Shown: positions 1 through 7,694 of the stretch, piece after piece
Numbering within the stretch: the stretch's first letter is position 1
Layout of the letters: each line of letters starts with the position of its first letter
Assembly: GCA_964548225.1 (NCBI GenBank)
Contig: CAZJQP010000013.1
Location: forward strand, 8,432 to 72,431
Length of the DNA: 64,000 bases
Source: CALMEH01 sp964548225
Lineage (GTDB): Bacteria; Acidobacteriota; Blastocatellia; Pyrinomonadales; Pyrinomonadaceae
Direction: 5' to 3'
Program-made: the position numbers and the translations under genes
Notes under the pieces: generated by a model
The model's input: the letters and a program-made list of their open reading frames with translations, nothing else
Told to the model about the DNA's origin: nothing
Database searches by the model: none

Positions 1-675
1 CACGAGAAGTTCCGAAATATATTCGCGGATTCTGTATTGGTCTGTAAAAGAATCTTCGCCGCCAATACTTGGCAACATTCGTCTGCCGACGAAAAGCATA
101 TAAATCATTCCGACAAGGAAAATCAGCACACCGACAGTCGTTAATTCAAACATTGAATAGCCAACCATTCCATAACGCTGCATTGCGCCGGAAACCGCCA
201 GATTTGTTGAAGTTCCGATAAGCGTGCAGCTTCCGCCAAGGATTGCCCCGAAAGCAAGAGGCATCAAAAGTTTTGAAGGTGGAATTTTGGCACGTTCAGC
301 CAATCCGATAACAACCGGCAGAAACATTGCGGTCGTCGTCGTGTTCTTCAAAACCGAAGCCGCAACCGCCGCAATTGCCATAATTAAGGCAGTCAGAAAA
401 AGTTCGTTATTTCCGGCAATTTTGTAGAGTCTGCGCCCGATAAGATCAACCAATCCGGTTTTTATCAAGCCTCCGGTCAGGACAAAAAGTCCGCCGATAG
501 TAATAATTACGTTGTCCCCAAATCCTGAAAGTCCTTCGTTGACAGTCAAAACGCCGCTTAAAACCAAGCCGATGACTAACAAAATACCGACAATGTCAAC
601 AGGAATTTTTTCAGCCCCGAACAGAATTAGCGCGGCAACTAAAAATCCTAAAACCAGAAATATTTCGACAGTCAT
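1..675 (-). CDS. SLC13/DASS-family anion permease, N-terminal part (runs off window)
   Basis: The reading frame is open from an ATG at 675 to the window edge, giving 225 residues of a protein whose C-terminus lies outside. The visible part is a chain of hydrophobic segments (MTVEIFLVLGFLVAALILF, then DNVIITIGGLFVLTGGLIKTG) with the loop LKNTTTTAMFLPVVIGLA and later GSCTLIGTSTNLAVSG. The N-T-T-T-A and S/T-N sequence pair is typical of the divalent anion:sodium symporter / citrate transporter superfamily, whose members carry dicarboxylates, sulfate or similar anions across the inner membrane. The substrate cannot be told. It is divergent from the gene at 826 across about 150 bases in which I recognise no clear promoter. 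Confidence 0.8.
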   Translation of the reverse strand, partial: MTVEIFLVLGFLVAALILFGAEKIPVDIVGILLVIGLVLSGVLTVNEGLSGFGDNVIITIGGLFVLTGGLIKTGLVDLIGRRLYKIAGNNELFLTALIMAIAAVAASVLKNTTTTAMFLPVVIGLAERAKIPPSKLLMPLAFGAILGGSCTLIGTSTNLAVSGAMQRYGMVGYSMFELTTVGVLIFLVGMIYMLFVGRRMLPSIGGEDSFTDQYRIREYISELLV

Positions 676-825
676 TCCGAAATCATAGCTGATTTTTTTG
701 GTTTTGAAAAGAAAACTATTTGAATTCGCACTTTTGATTTTATTTGTTAAATTAAGGCAACGAATGAAGTTATGAAAACTTCAAACGGTCTGGCATAATT
801 TTGTCCGGCAAAAAGGAGAAAAAAT

Positions 826-1236
826 ATGAGAAAATTAAATATTTTGGCGTTGTTAATAATTATTGTGGGAGTGAATGCGGTTTTCGCGCAAACAAACACC
901 CGAAATATTAGTATGAATAAAGAATTTACGCTTTCAACAAAACAAAAAGGTTTTTACAAAACCGGCAAAATCACGCTTGAATTTGTTTCCGTGTTGGAAG
1001 ATTCGCGTTGTCCGGTTGATGTTGACTGCGTTTGGGCGGGCAATGCAAAAGTTCAGATTAAGTTGAGCAAAGGCAAGATGGCGGCGCAAGTTTTTGAGTT
1101 GAACACAAATATCGAACCGAAAAGCATTACATTTCAGGGGTATAAAATAGAAATTACGAATTTAACTCCCGCATTAAAATCGGATGATGATAAATCTAAA
1201 ATTAATTATTCGGCGAGTTTTATGATCAAGAAATAA
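826..1236 (+). CDS. Small secreted protein with paired-cysteine WAG motif, function unknown
   Basis: The 136-residue product starts with a clear signal peptide (MRKLNILALLIIIVGVNAVFAQ, cleavage expected after AFAQ-like sequence near residue 22). The mature part has a short conserved-looking block, SRCPVDVDCVWAGNAKV, with two cysteines four residues apart that could form a disulfide, followed by a beta-rich tail. I have seen this kind of C-x-x-x-x-C-x-W-A-G block in uncharacterised exported proteins but know no function. A good Shine-Dalgarno sequence (AAGGAG) precedes the ATG. It stands alone, divergent from the permease gene. Confidence 0.7.
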   Translation: MRKLNILALLIIIVGVNAVFAQTNTRNISMNKEFTLSTKQKGFYKTGKITLEFVSVLEDSRCPVDVDCVWAGNAKVQIKLSKGKMAAQVFELNTNIEPKSITFQGYKIEITNLTPALKSDDDKSKINYSASFMIKK

Positions 1237-1344
1237 GCGGGTGAGTAACATCAAAAAGTTCTGTAACGCTTAATTTATCAATTATTTATTGGCATTACGG
1301 ATCAAAAGTAGCAACTCAAGAAACATTTTGCCTTATTTTTCGGC

Positions 1345-1447
1345 TTGATCAATTATAATAAGCATCAATTATCCATTATTTTTTTGTGGTTCAAAGCGAA
1401 ATACTGCCGGAATAATTGATAATTGATAATGATTAATGGATAAATTA
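1345..1447. repeat. A/T-rich inverted repeat of the AATTATCAATTATT family, copy 1
   Basis: The gap between 1237 and 1533 is dominated by an imperfect inverted repeat: a left arm with CAATTATCCATTATT and a right arm with AATAATTGATAATTGATAA, separated by about 35 bases. Four similar copies occur between other genes in this window (3397, 6688, 20482, 50537). No coding capacity is seen. Confidence 0.7.
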
Positions 1448-1533
1448 AGTATTTTGGCTTTCTATTTTTGATTTACCTTGGCAATTATCAAATATTCCGG
1501 CGGATTTTTGTTTTCAAGGGTTAAAAAAAATAA

Positions 1534-3339
1534 TTATTTGACAGTAAAAAGCCGCCATTCTCCGGCAATATCGGAGAAAGTTTTTCTGATATTTTCTTTA
1601 AATTCGAGTCCTGAACCGGCAACTAAGTCCTTGACGGTGCGCGAGGCGAGAATTTCGCCTTCGGCGGATTCCTCCGCAATTTTTTGAGCCAGCGCGACGG
1701 CTACACCGCCGTAATTTTCGCCTGAAACTTCGCACTCGCCGGTGTGAATGCCGGTTTTCACGCGCAAATTGAGCCTCTTGGCAGAATCATTGATGGCAAT
1801 CGAACAACGAATTGCCCGCGCCGGTCCGTCAAAGACCGCCAACAGACCATTTTCGTCAAAAGAAACTTCCCTGCCCTTAAAAAGTTCGATTTGGCGGTGA
1901 ACGTAAACGCCCGAACGCTCGATAAAATCTTCCCAATTCGTCATCTCCAGAGCTTGTTCTTGCGGATTAATAATTTTTACGCTCAACACAGTCGCCAAAA
2001 CGCGGTCAATTTCTTGTGAATGGCGCATTCCGGTAAGAAATTCCTCAATCTCGTCTAAAATTTCGTCTTGTTCGCCGACAAACGGAAGATGGTCAATGCC
2101 TTCGAGTTCAACATATTTGCAAGCGGGGACAAGCTCGGCAACGTAGCGACCTTCCTCAACTTTCAAACATAAGTCGCCGCTTCGATGAATGACGAGCGTC
2201 GGCACGCGAACCGTCGGCAAAACATTGCGAACGTCAATCTCGGCATTCATTTTGGTCAGCGCAACCGCCGCACCGGGACTTGCGCCCATTCTGAGATACT
2301 CCGCCCACCAATTACGGAACTCCTCATCGTTTGCCATGGAAGGCGCACGTTCTTCAATGCCGACAGGTTTGCCCCAATCGCGCCTCATCATTTCAAAAAA
2401 CCTTTCGCGGTCTTCCAGAGAAACGCCCCACGGATAATCTTCGTCCTTAATTCTTTTGGCGTAAGTCCCAATCATTACTAATGCCGTTGTTCGTTCGGGA
2501 TAAGTCGCCGCAAAAAGTGAACACATCGGTCCGCCTTCCGAAACGCCGATTAAAACCGCCCGTTTTGAACTCACTGCGTCCATAACGGCGTGGACATCTT
2601 CCATTCTTTGCTCCAGTGTGGGCAATTCTGAGAGCGGAACTCTGTCCGAAAGTCCCGTGCCGCGTTTGTCGAATAGAATCAGGCGCGAAAATGAAGCCAA
2701 ACGATTTAAAAAAGCGGAGAAAGACGGATGTTTCCAGAAATATTCGAGATGCGAAACCCATCCCATGACAAAAACAATATCCAAATCGCCTTCACCGACG
2801 ACCTGATAGGCAATATTGACATCACCGTTTTCGACGTAATGCGTCTCCGGCAAATGAGGCGAAAGCGAGACGGGAAAATTAGGCGGCGCAGAGATTTGAT
2901 TTGACACCTCAAAAATATTTTCACCGGCTTCTATTCTTTCTTTGTCTTCATTTTCTTCGATTTCCCGAATCAAAATCCGCGCTTCGGTGCGTTCAAAAAT
3001 TTCGGTGTCGGTGTTTGACAAAGAAACGGGCGCAATAAAACGGTAGCCATACTTCGGGACGGTTTCGATAAACTTCGTATCTTTTTTTTCGCCTAAAATG
3101 CGGCGCAGAATCGAGATATTTTGCGCGAGATTGTTTTCCTCAACAAATGCGCCTTCCCAGATTTCGTCCATCATCCGTTCTTTGCTCAAAACTTTTCCGG
3201 CGTTTTCGACCAGAAGAAGAAGCGTGTCAAAAACTTTCGGCGACATTGAAATAATTTTCGTTCCGTCAAAAAACAGACGCTCGGCAACATCAAGCCGAAA
3301 CGTGCTGAAATTATAGATTTTGGCGGGCAAATTGTTCAT
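1534..3339 (-). CDS. Winged-helix DNA-binding / alpha-beta hydrolase / degenerate class III cyclase fusion protein
   Basis: Three domains are visible in 601 residues. Residues 10-105 are an OmpR/CadC-type winged helix (MSPKVFDTLLLLVENAGKV ... VPKYGYRFIAPV). Residues about 165-430 are an alpha/beta hydrolase with nucleophile elbow GVSEGG, an acid at RSGDL and a histidine at GIDHLPF. Residues 440-595 match a class III adenylate/guanylate cyclase homology domain (GREVSFDENGLLAVFDGPAR, VKTGIHTGE, ILASRTVKDLVAGSG). The two metal-binding aspartates expected in FTDIVGST and GDGF are replaced (LSVKIINPQ and DENGL), so the cyclase part is probably inactive and serves as a sensory or dimerisation unit. 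No membrane segment is present, so it should act in the cytoplasm. The hydrolase may bind rather than cleave its ligand; that is inference. Confidence 0.85.
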   Translation of the reverse strand: MNNLPAKIYNFSTFRLDVAERLFFDGTKIISMSPKVFDTLLLLVENAGKVLSKERMMDEIWEGAFVEENNLAQNISILRRILGEKKDTKFIETVPKYGYRFIAPVSLSNTDTEIFERTEARILIREIEENEDKERIEAGENIFEVSNQISAPPNFPVSLSPHLPETHYVENGDVNIAYQVVGEGDLDIVFVMGWVSHLEYFWKHPSFSAFLNRLASFSRLILFDKRGTGLSDRVPLSELPTLEQRMEDVHAVMDAVSSKRAVLIGVSEGGPMCSLFAATYPERTTALVMIGTYAKRIKDEDYPWGVSLEDRERFFEMMRRDWGKPVGIEERAPSMANDEEFRNWWAEYLRMGASPGAAVALTKMNAEIDVRNVLPTVRVPTLVIHRSGDLCLKVEEGRYVAELVPACKYVELEGIDHLPFVGEQDEILDEIEEFLTGMRHSQEIDRVLATVLSVKIINPQEQALEMTNWEDFIERSGVYVHRQIELFKGREVSFDENGLLAVFDGPARAIRCSIAINDSAKRLNLRVKTGIHTGECEVSGENYGGVAVALAQKIAEESAEGEILASRTVKDLVAGSGLEFKENIRKTFSDIAGEWRLFTVK

Positions 3340-3396
3340 CAGTTTCTTCTTACTTTTGACAATACTTCGACGATTATTATTTTTAACTAAAATCTC

Positions 3397-3493
3397 TTGA
3401 ATAATTGATAGTTGAGAATTGGAATTTGATAATTGGCGCGTAAAAATACGGCAAATTATAAATTTTTAATTATCAATTATCAATTATTCGAGA
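3397..3493. repeat. A/T-rich inverted repeat of the AATTATCAATTATT family, copy 2
   Basis: The left arm contains TTGAATAATTGATAG and the right arm AATTATCAATTATCAATTAT, about 45 bases apart, inside the 360-base gap upstream of the fusion gene that starts at 3339. The rest of the gap, to 3701, holds T-rich sequence with no gene that I can see. Confidence 0.7.
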
Positions 3494-3701
3494 AGTTATT
3501 ACCTTATTTTTTTATCCGATTATTTATATTAAACGGTTCTTCAGAAAAATTTCATAAAAATTTCAGAAAAATCTAAAGATTTCCCTTTGTGATCCGCAGT
3601 AAAAAGTAAATGCGCCCCAGTTGCGGGAAATAATTAGAAATATTAGCGCAGTTTTACGAGAAAACACAAAATTTTTTTTACGGGGAAAATTTCATTTGGA
3701 A

Positions 3702-4010
3702 ATGAAAATTCAAAAACAGAGAGAAATCATCATCGAATTTGAGCGCGTTCAACTTATTCGGAAACGTGCGAACACACATTTAATTGCCTGCCGCGAATGT
3801 CGGCGCGAAGTTGATTTTATTCCGATTGGCGAAGCGGCAAAACTTTTTAGCGTTGAACTCGAAAAGTTGTTTCAATTTATCAAAATCAACTGCTGTCATT
3901 TTGAAGCGGGTGCGGACGGAGAAATATTTATTTGCTTGATTTCTCTATTGGAAAGAATGAAGGCAAATACGAACATCTCCCAAATAAAATTGATTGGAGA
4001 GAAAAAATAA
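3702..4010 (+). CDS. Small MerR/excisionase-like HTH protein with CxxC motif
   Basis: I start this at the ATG at 3702 rather than an upstream ATG at 3621, because the recognisable protein begins there (MKIQKQREIIIEFERVQLI). The 102-residue product has a C-R-E-C pair followed by an HTH_17-like stretch, EVDFIPIGEAAKLFSVELEK, and ends with a block (GEIFICLISLLERM) that resembles small helix-turn-helix proteins found repeatedly in acidobacterial genomes, where the motif reads like EAA-x-L-x-x-V-S ... LLVCLxSL. It is probably a small DNA-binding protein, but the HTH core has lost the usual S-x-R-T-I-Y sequence. It is followed by the 21-bp repeat array and then the gene at 4278. Confidence 0.55.
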   Translation: MKIQKQREIIIEFERVQLIRKRANTHLIACRECRREVDFIPIGEAAKLFSVELEKLFQFIKINCCHFEAGADGEIFICLISLLERMKANTNISQIKLIGEKK

Positions 4011-4048
4011 GGAGGTTAAAAAAAAATGTAAAGTGTAGCAATTTAAAC

Positions 4049-4216
4049 AAAAAGGAAGCCCTTTCAAAAAAAAAGGAAGCTCTTTTTAAAAAAAAGGAAG
4101 CTCTTTCAAAAAAAAAGGAAGCCCTTTTTAAATAAAAGGAAGCCCTTTTTAAATAAAAGGAAACCCTTTTTAAAAAAAAGGAAGCTCTTTTTAAAAAAAA
4201 AGAAACTCTTTTTTTT
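4049..4216. repeat. Tandem array of about eight 21-bp units (AAAAGGAAGCYCTTTTTAAA)
   Basis: The GGAAGC core recurs at 4054, 4075, 4096, 4117, 4138, 4159 and 4180, exactly 21 bases apart, with a decayed eighth unit at 4201. Each unit is a near-palindrome with AAAAGG and CTTTTT arms. The array lies between the small HTH gene and the gene at 4278. Because 21 is a multiple of three, both strands are open in one frame across it and would encode lysine-rich heptads, but I regard it as non-coding. Confidence 0.9.
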
Positions 4217-4277
4217 TCGGCGGGGCGCAATAAAAACTAAAAACAAATCAAAAAAATAAAGGAGGACTTAAAAAAAA

Positions 4278-4970
4278 ATGGCAAGCGATTGGTATCCAAC
4301 AAAAATCGAATTATTACCGGAGTGGCACACAAACTATGCCCTGCATCTCCCGACGTTGCAGGCGAAATACGGCATCACGAATCAGCAGATTCAGGATGCT
4401 GAGGACGATAAAGACTGGATTGTTTATTGGGTGAATGCCCTAATTTCTATCCAACAACAACTTGATCAGATTGAGCAATTCTTTCAGCAAATTTGGAAGC
4501 TCCCGAAAGGTTCGCCGCAACCGCTTGTTCCGGCGGTTGCGCTTCCGCCGGATGCGCCGGCGGTTGTTTTCGTCGGGGTTCGTTCTCGAACACGCGAAAT
4601 TGCCAAGTTTATCAAGGGCAATCCTGGCTATGCAAAAGCCGACGGCGAACTTTTGGGCATTGTTACCGCCACTTCGTTGCCGCCGAACTTCGGTCAATTA
4701 ATTGCCGATTTCAAAGTGCGGACTTTGGCGAACTTTGATGTCGAAATTGTCTTCAAAAAACAAGGCGCGGACGGCATTCGCATTGAATTTCGCTACAAAG
4801 GCGGCGAATGGATTTATCTGACAACGCTCACGAGCAGTCCGGGCGTGGTGCATATTAATCCGCAAGTCGCGGGCGTTGCCGAACAACTCGAAATGCGCGG
4901 CATTATGATCGAAAAAAATCAACCCGTCGGCAATTTTTCCGACACCAAAACCGCGTTTATCGCTACCTAG
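4278..4970 (+). CDS. Conserved-looking hypothetical protein, about 230 residues
   Basis: There is a strong ribosome site (AAAGGAGG at 4258-4265) before the ATG. The product has no signal peptide or membrane segment. It opens MASDWYPTKIELLPEWHTNY, has a glutamine-rich helical stretch at 55-75 (SIQQQLDQIEQFFQQIW), then a proline/alanine-rich linker, and a C-terminal half that looks like beta-sandwich (FDVEIVFKKQGADGIRIEFR, GGEWIYLTTLTSSPGVVHIN). I know similar proteins only as hypothetical proteins in acidobacteria and give no function. Its TAG stop codon is formed at the edge of a small transposon-like insertion (see 4968-5094); without the insertion the stop would be TAA at the same place. 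Confidence 0.7.
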   Translation: MASDWYPTKIELLPEWHTNYALHLPTLQAKYGITNQQIQDAEDDKDWIVYWVNALISIQQQLDQIEQFFQQIWKLPKGSPQPLVPAVALPPDAPAVVFVGVRSRTREIAKFIKGNPGYAKADGELLGIVTATSLPPNFGQLIADFKVRTLANFDVEIVFKKQGADGIRIEFRYKGGEWIYLTTLTSSPGVVHINPQVAGVAEQLEMRGIMIEKNQPVGNFSDTKTAFIAT

Positions 4971-5094
4971 AGCAGATTTGGGTAGAATGTAAGGCAGACT
5001 GTTAGTCTGCCACGCCGTCAGCGAAGCGTAACGGCGGAACAGGCTAACAGCCTGTTCTACATTTTTACCGTAAATTTAATTTGAATTTGCTCTA
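4968..5094. mobile_element. MITE-like element inserted at the stop codon, TA target duplication
   Basis: About 123 bases lie between two TA dinucleotides (4968-4969 and 5093-5094). The ends are inverted repeats, GAGCAGATTTGG on the left and AATTTGCTC on the right. Inside are two strong hairpins (GCAGACTGTTAGTCTGC and AACAGGCTAACAGCCTGTT) around a GC-rich core. TA duplication is characteristic of Tc1/mariner-IS630-type insertion. No transposase is encoded. Confidence 0.6.
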
Positions 5095-5100
5095 AACCGA

Positions 5101-5179
5101 AAAATTCGGAAACGCGCAGAAAATAAGTGTGATTTTTAATTCGTTTGAAACGCTTATTTTCTGCGCGTTTCCGAATTTT
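5101..5179. repeat. Long hairpin repeat (GAAACGCGCAGAAAATAAG)
   Basis: A nearly perfect inverted repeat with arms of about 29 bases (5101-5129 and 5151-5179) and a 21-base loop. The arm sequence GGAAACGCGCAGAAAATAAG is related to a shorter hairpin in the centre of the element at 29604-29932 and to TTATTTCGTGCGCGTTTC near 43425, so it seems to be a small dispersed repeat family. It may also terminate transcription. The rest of the gap to 5350 shows nothing more. Confidence 0.7.
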
Positions 5180-5350
5180 ATCTCGTGCGCGTCCCTGCAT
5201 TTCAGTTTTCATTCCAAAAAACTTTTTTTCAGAAAATTTTCAGAAAATTTTCAGAAAATTCTAAAGATTTTATCAGAACGGAAATTTTATTCTGGATACA
5301 TCAAAGCCAAAACGCTTTTGAAAAAATAATAATTTTTGAGGATTACAAGT

Positions 5351-6586
5351 ATGAAAAACACAAACTTTTTAAAAAACATCGGTCTGAGCATTTTTGCGAT
5401 GCTCTTGGTAACAACAAATATTTTCGCCGCTCCGGTCGTGCGGCAAGGTTCGGGCGCAAATACGGCGGCTTTACAAGCAATCGTTGACCAATTTCGTGCC
5501 GATTTGGGCGGTGCAAACAATGGAGTCGGCGGAACATTTTTAAATGGCAGACGCGAAATAAATTGGGACGGCGTGCCGGATGGATTTGCCGAACCGAATA
5601 ATCTGCCGGTGGACTTTTTTAATGTTAATTCTCCCCGCGGCGTGATTTTTAATGCCATCGAAGATGCAACGGGCGCGGGTTTGAACCAATTTGCCGTCAG
5701 TTCAACAACAGCTTCCGGCATTCCCGTGCGGTTTGGCAATATTAATGCTTCTTATTCGACAATTTTCCAAACTTTTAGCGCACAAAGACTTTTTACCGCC
5801 CGCAATACGCATATTATGGAAGTCAATTTTTCAGTTCCGGGAACAAATATTCCCGCTACGGTCAGCGGTTTTGGCGTGGTTTTCTGCGATGTTGACTCAG
5901 CAACGGGTGGTAATCGTTCGCTGATTCGCGTTTATGACATTAACGGCAGGCAACTTTCCGCGGCTTCCGCCCCTGTTTTAGATAATGGCTTGTCTTTTGT
6001 CGGCATTTCCTTTAATGCGGGCGAAAGAATTGCACGAGTTGTTATTGAAAGCGGCAATGCGGCTTTGAGTTCAACAAATACGGACGGCACGGGCGGCGTT
6101 GATGTTGTGGCGATGGACGATTTTATCTACGGTGAACCCCGCGCTTCCCAATTCCATTCCGGCGATTTTGACGGGGACGGCTTTTCCGATTCTGCGGTCT
6201 TCCGTCCGACAACCGCGACGTGGTTTAGATTAAATTCGGGAAGCAATACTTTCCAACAGGAAGTCTTTGGCTTAAATGGGGATATTCCCGTGGACGGCGA
6301 TTTTGACGGTGACCGACTTGCGGACGTTGCTATCTTCCGTCCGTCCGACGGTTCGTGGTATTTTCGACGCAGTTCAAACGGCACGGTCTTCGGTGCATTT
6401 TTCGGGCAAAACGGTGATAAACCCGTGGTCGGCGATTACGACAAAGACGGCATCTCCGATATCGCTATCTGGCGACCTTCAAACGGAAATTTCTTCGTTC
6501 TCAGAAGCAGTGATAACTTTGCAACTTTCTTCGGCTACCCATTCGGCGCAAACGGCGACATTCCCGTCCAAGGCGGCGCACAATAA
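5351..6586 (+). CDS. Secreted protein with C-terminal FG-GAP/VCBS-like repeats
   Basis: The ATG at 5351 is chosen because GAGGA lies 8 bases upstream and the signal peptide starts there (MKNTNFLKNIGLSIFAML ... IFAAP). Residues 30-265 form a domain of unknown type. Residues 275-411 carry three repeats of the form D-x-D-x-D-G-x-x-D-x-A-x-F-R-P (FDGDGFSDSAVFRP, FDGDRLADVAIFRP, YDKDGISDIAIWRP), the calcium-binding FG-GAP/VCBS pattern that builds a beta-propeller. The protein is probably exported and may bind surfaces or polymers; no catalytic motif is visible. It ends 26 bases before a perfect terminator. Confidence 0.8.
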   Translation: MKNTNFLKNIGLSIFAMLLVTTNIFAAPVVRQGSGANTAALQAIVDQFRADLGGANNGVGGTFLNGRREINWDGVPDGFAEPNNLPVDFFNVNSPRGVIFNAIEDATGAGLNQFAVSSTTASGIPVRFGNINASYSTIFQTFSAQRLFTARNTHIMEVNFSVPGTNIPATVSGFGVVFCDVDSATGGNRSLIRVYDINGRQLSAASAPVLDNGLSFVGISFNAGERIARVVIESGNAALSSTNTDGTGGVDVVAMDDFIYGEPRASQFHSGDFDGDGFSDSAVFRPTTATWFRLNSGSNTFQQEVFGLNGDIPVDGDFDGDRLADVAIFRPSDGSWYFRRSSNGTVFGAFFGQNGDKPVVGDYDKDGISDIAIWRPSNGNFFVLRSSDNFATFFGYPFGANGDIPVQGGAQ

Positions 6587-6612
6587 TTCCCTGCCCCCAA
6601 ACCTGCCGACAA

Positions 6613-6650
6613 AAAGGCGAACTCTGCGGAGTTCGCCTTTCTTAATTTTT
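6613..6650 (+). terminator. Rho-independent terminator
   Basis: A perfect 12-base stem (AAAGGCGAACTC / GAGTTCGCCTTT) with a TGCG loop is followed by a T-rich tract, directly downstream of the FG-GAP gene. Confidence 0.9.
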
Positions 6651-6687
6651 TCTTAAACGAACGGAAAAATATAAATAATCAACGCCT

Positions 6688-6758
6688 GAAATAATTAATA
6701 ATTGCCCGCGAAATAAACGCGCATTACCAATTATTAATTATTAACTATCAATTATTTC
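6688..6758. repeat. A/T-rich inverted repeat of the AATTATCAATTATT family, copy 3
   Basis: The arms GAAATAATTAATAATTG and CAATTATTAATTATTAAC flank about 20 bases that themselves pair (GCGCG). It sits in the gap between two convergent genes; no gene is seen between 6587 and 6879. Confidence 0.6.
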
Positions 6759-6879
6759 GTTCGGTGTTACACGAAAATAATTTTGTATTAGTTAAAAATA
6801 AATATGTTCGCTTAAATTTATACAAATACTTATTTGAAAATTTTTCGGAAGCCGTCAATCAATAATTTCAGCCCGAAAA

Positions 6880-7659
6880 TTACAATTTAAAGAATCTTTC
6901 ACGCAAAATTCTCGATTGCAAACGGCTTGAGGTTAGCTTCTGCCCGTTTTTTAGAGTGATTTCATAAATGCCGCCGGGCATTGGGGAAATTTTTAAGATC
7001 ATTTCGAGATTTACTAAAGCCCCACGCGAAAGTCTGATGAACTTTAAAGGTTCAAGGCGTGCCTCCAAATCTTTTAAGCGATAATTGATAACAAATCTTT
7101 TATTCTGATAAGTTGTAATGAAAAGCAATTCGCCGTCAGCGACTATCGAAGCAATCTGTTGCACCGGCACAAGCAAAATTTCCTCGTTCCGTTTGACGGG
7201 AATTCTGTCCAGATAAGGTTGTCGAACCGCTTCATCATAAATTTCGGCGGCTTTTTTGAGTTTTTGGGCTTCAATTTCTCGAAAATCCTTCTGCACAAGA
7301 CGTTCGGCGGCGCGTTTTAAAGTTTCCGCAAGCCTCTGTTTTTCAACCGGCTTAAGCAAATAATCAACCGCGCCCACCTCAAAAGCCTGAATCGCAAACT
7401 CATCAAACGCAGTAACAAACGCCACGAGCGGCATCTGCGATTTTCTGAGCAATTTAACGGCTTCGATGCCTGAAACCTCCGGCATTTGCAAATCCAGCAA
7501 AGCTAAATCAGGCTTGAGCTTTTTGATTATTTCCACTGCCTCAGCACCATTTTCCGCTTCGCCGACAATTTCAACCGTTTCAAACTCCCGCAAAACTGAT
7601 TTCAAAAACTCTCGCGCCGGACGCTCGTCATCCGCAATAATCGTCCTCAATTTTTCCAT
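6880..7659 (-). CDS. LytTR-family response regulator
   Basis: I start at the ATG at 7659 (MEKLRTIIADDERPAREFL). Residues 1-120 form a receiver domain with the acid pair D10-D11, phosphoacceptor D56 (LALLDLQMPE), the conserved threonine region (VAFVTAFDEFAI) and lysine in YLLKPVEK. Residues 155-259 are a LytTR DNA-binding domain (IPVKRNEEILLVPVQQI, FIRLSRGALVNLEMI). It lies 35 bases downstream of the sensor kinase gene at 7695 on the same strand and should be its cognate regulator. LytTR regulators usually bind direct repeats at promoters of exported or cell-surface functions. Confidence 0.93.
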   Translation of the reverse strand: MEKLRTIIADDERPAREFLKSVLREFETVEIVGEAENGAEAVEIIKKLKPDLALLDLQMPEVSGIEAVKLLRKSQMPLVAFVTAFDEFAIQAFEVGAVDYLLKPVEKQRLAETLKRAAERLVQKDFREIEAQKLKKAAEIYDEAVRQPYLDRIPVKRNEEILLVPVQQIASIVADGELLFITTYQNKRFVINYRLKDLEARLEPLKFIRLSRGALVNLEMILKISPMPGGIYEITLKNGQKLTSSRLQSRILRERFFKL

Positions 7660-7694
7660 AATTAGTAAATTCTTAAATTTTATTTGTTTGCAAT

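Noticed and set aside
4049..4216. CRISPR-like array at the first tandem repeat (and likewise at 28981 and 53942)
   Set aside because: Units follow each other directly with a 21-base period and no unique spacers, and no cas genes are present in the window.
3928..4230. Open frames through the 21-bp array encoding lysine- or phenylalanine-rich heptads on either strand
   Set aside because: They are a consequence of the repeat length being divisible by three, have no ribosome site or homology and overlap a better-supported gene.
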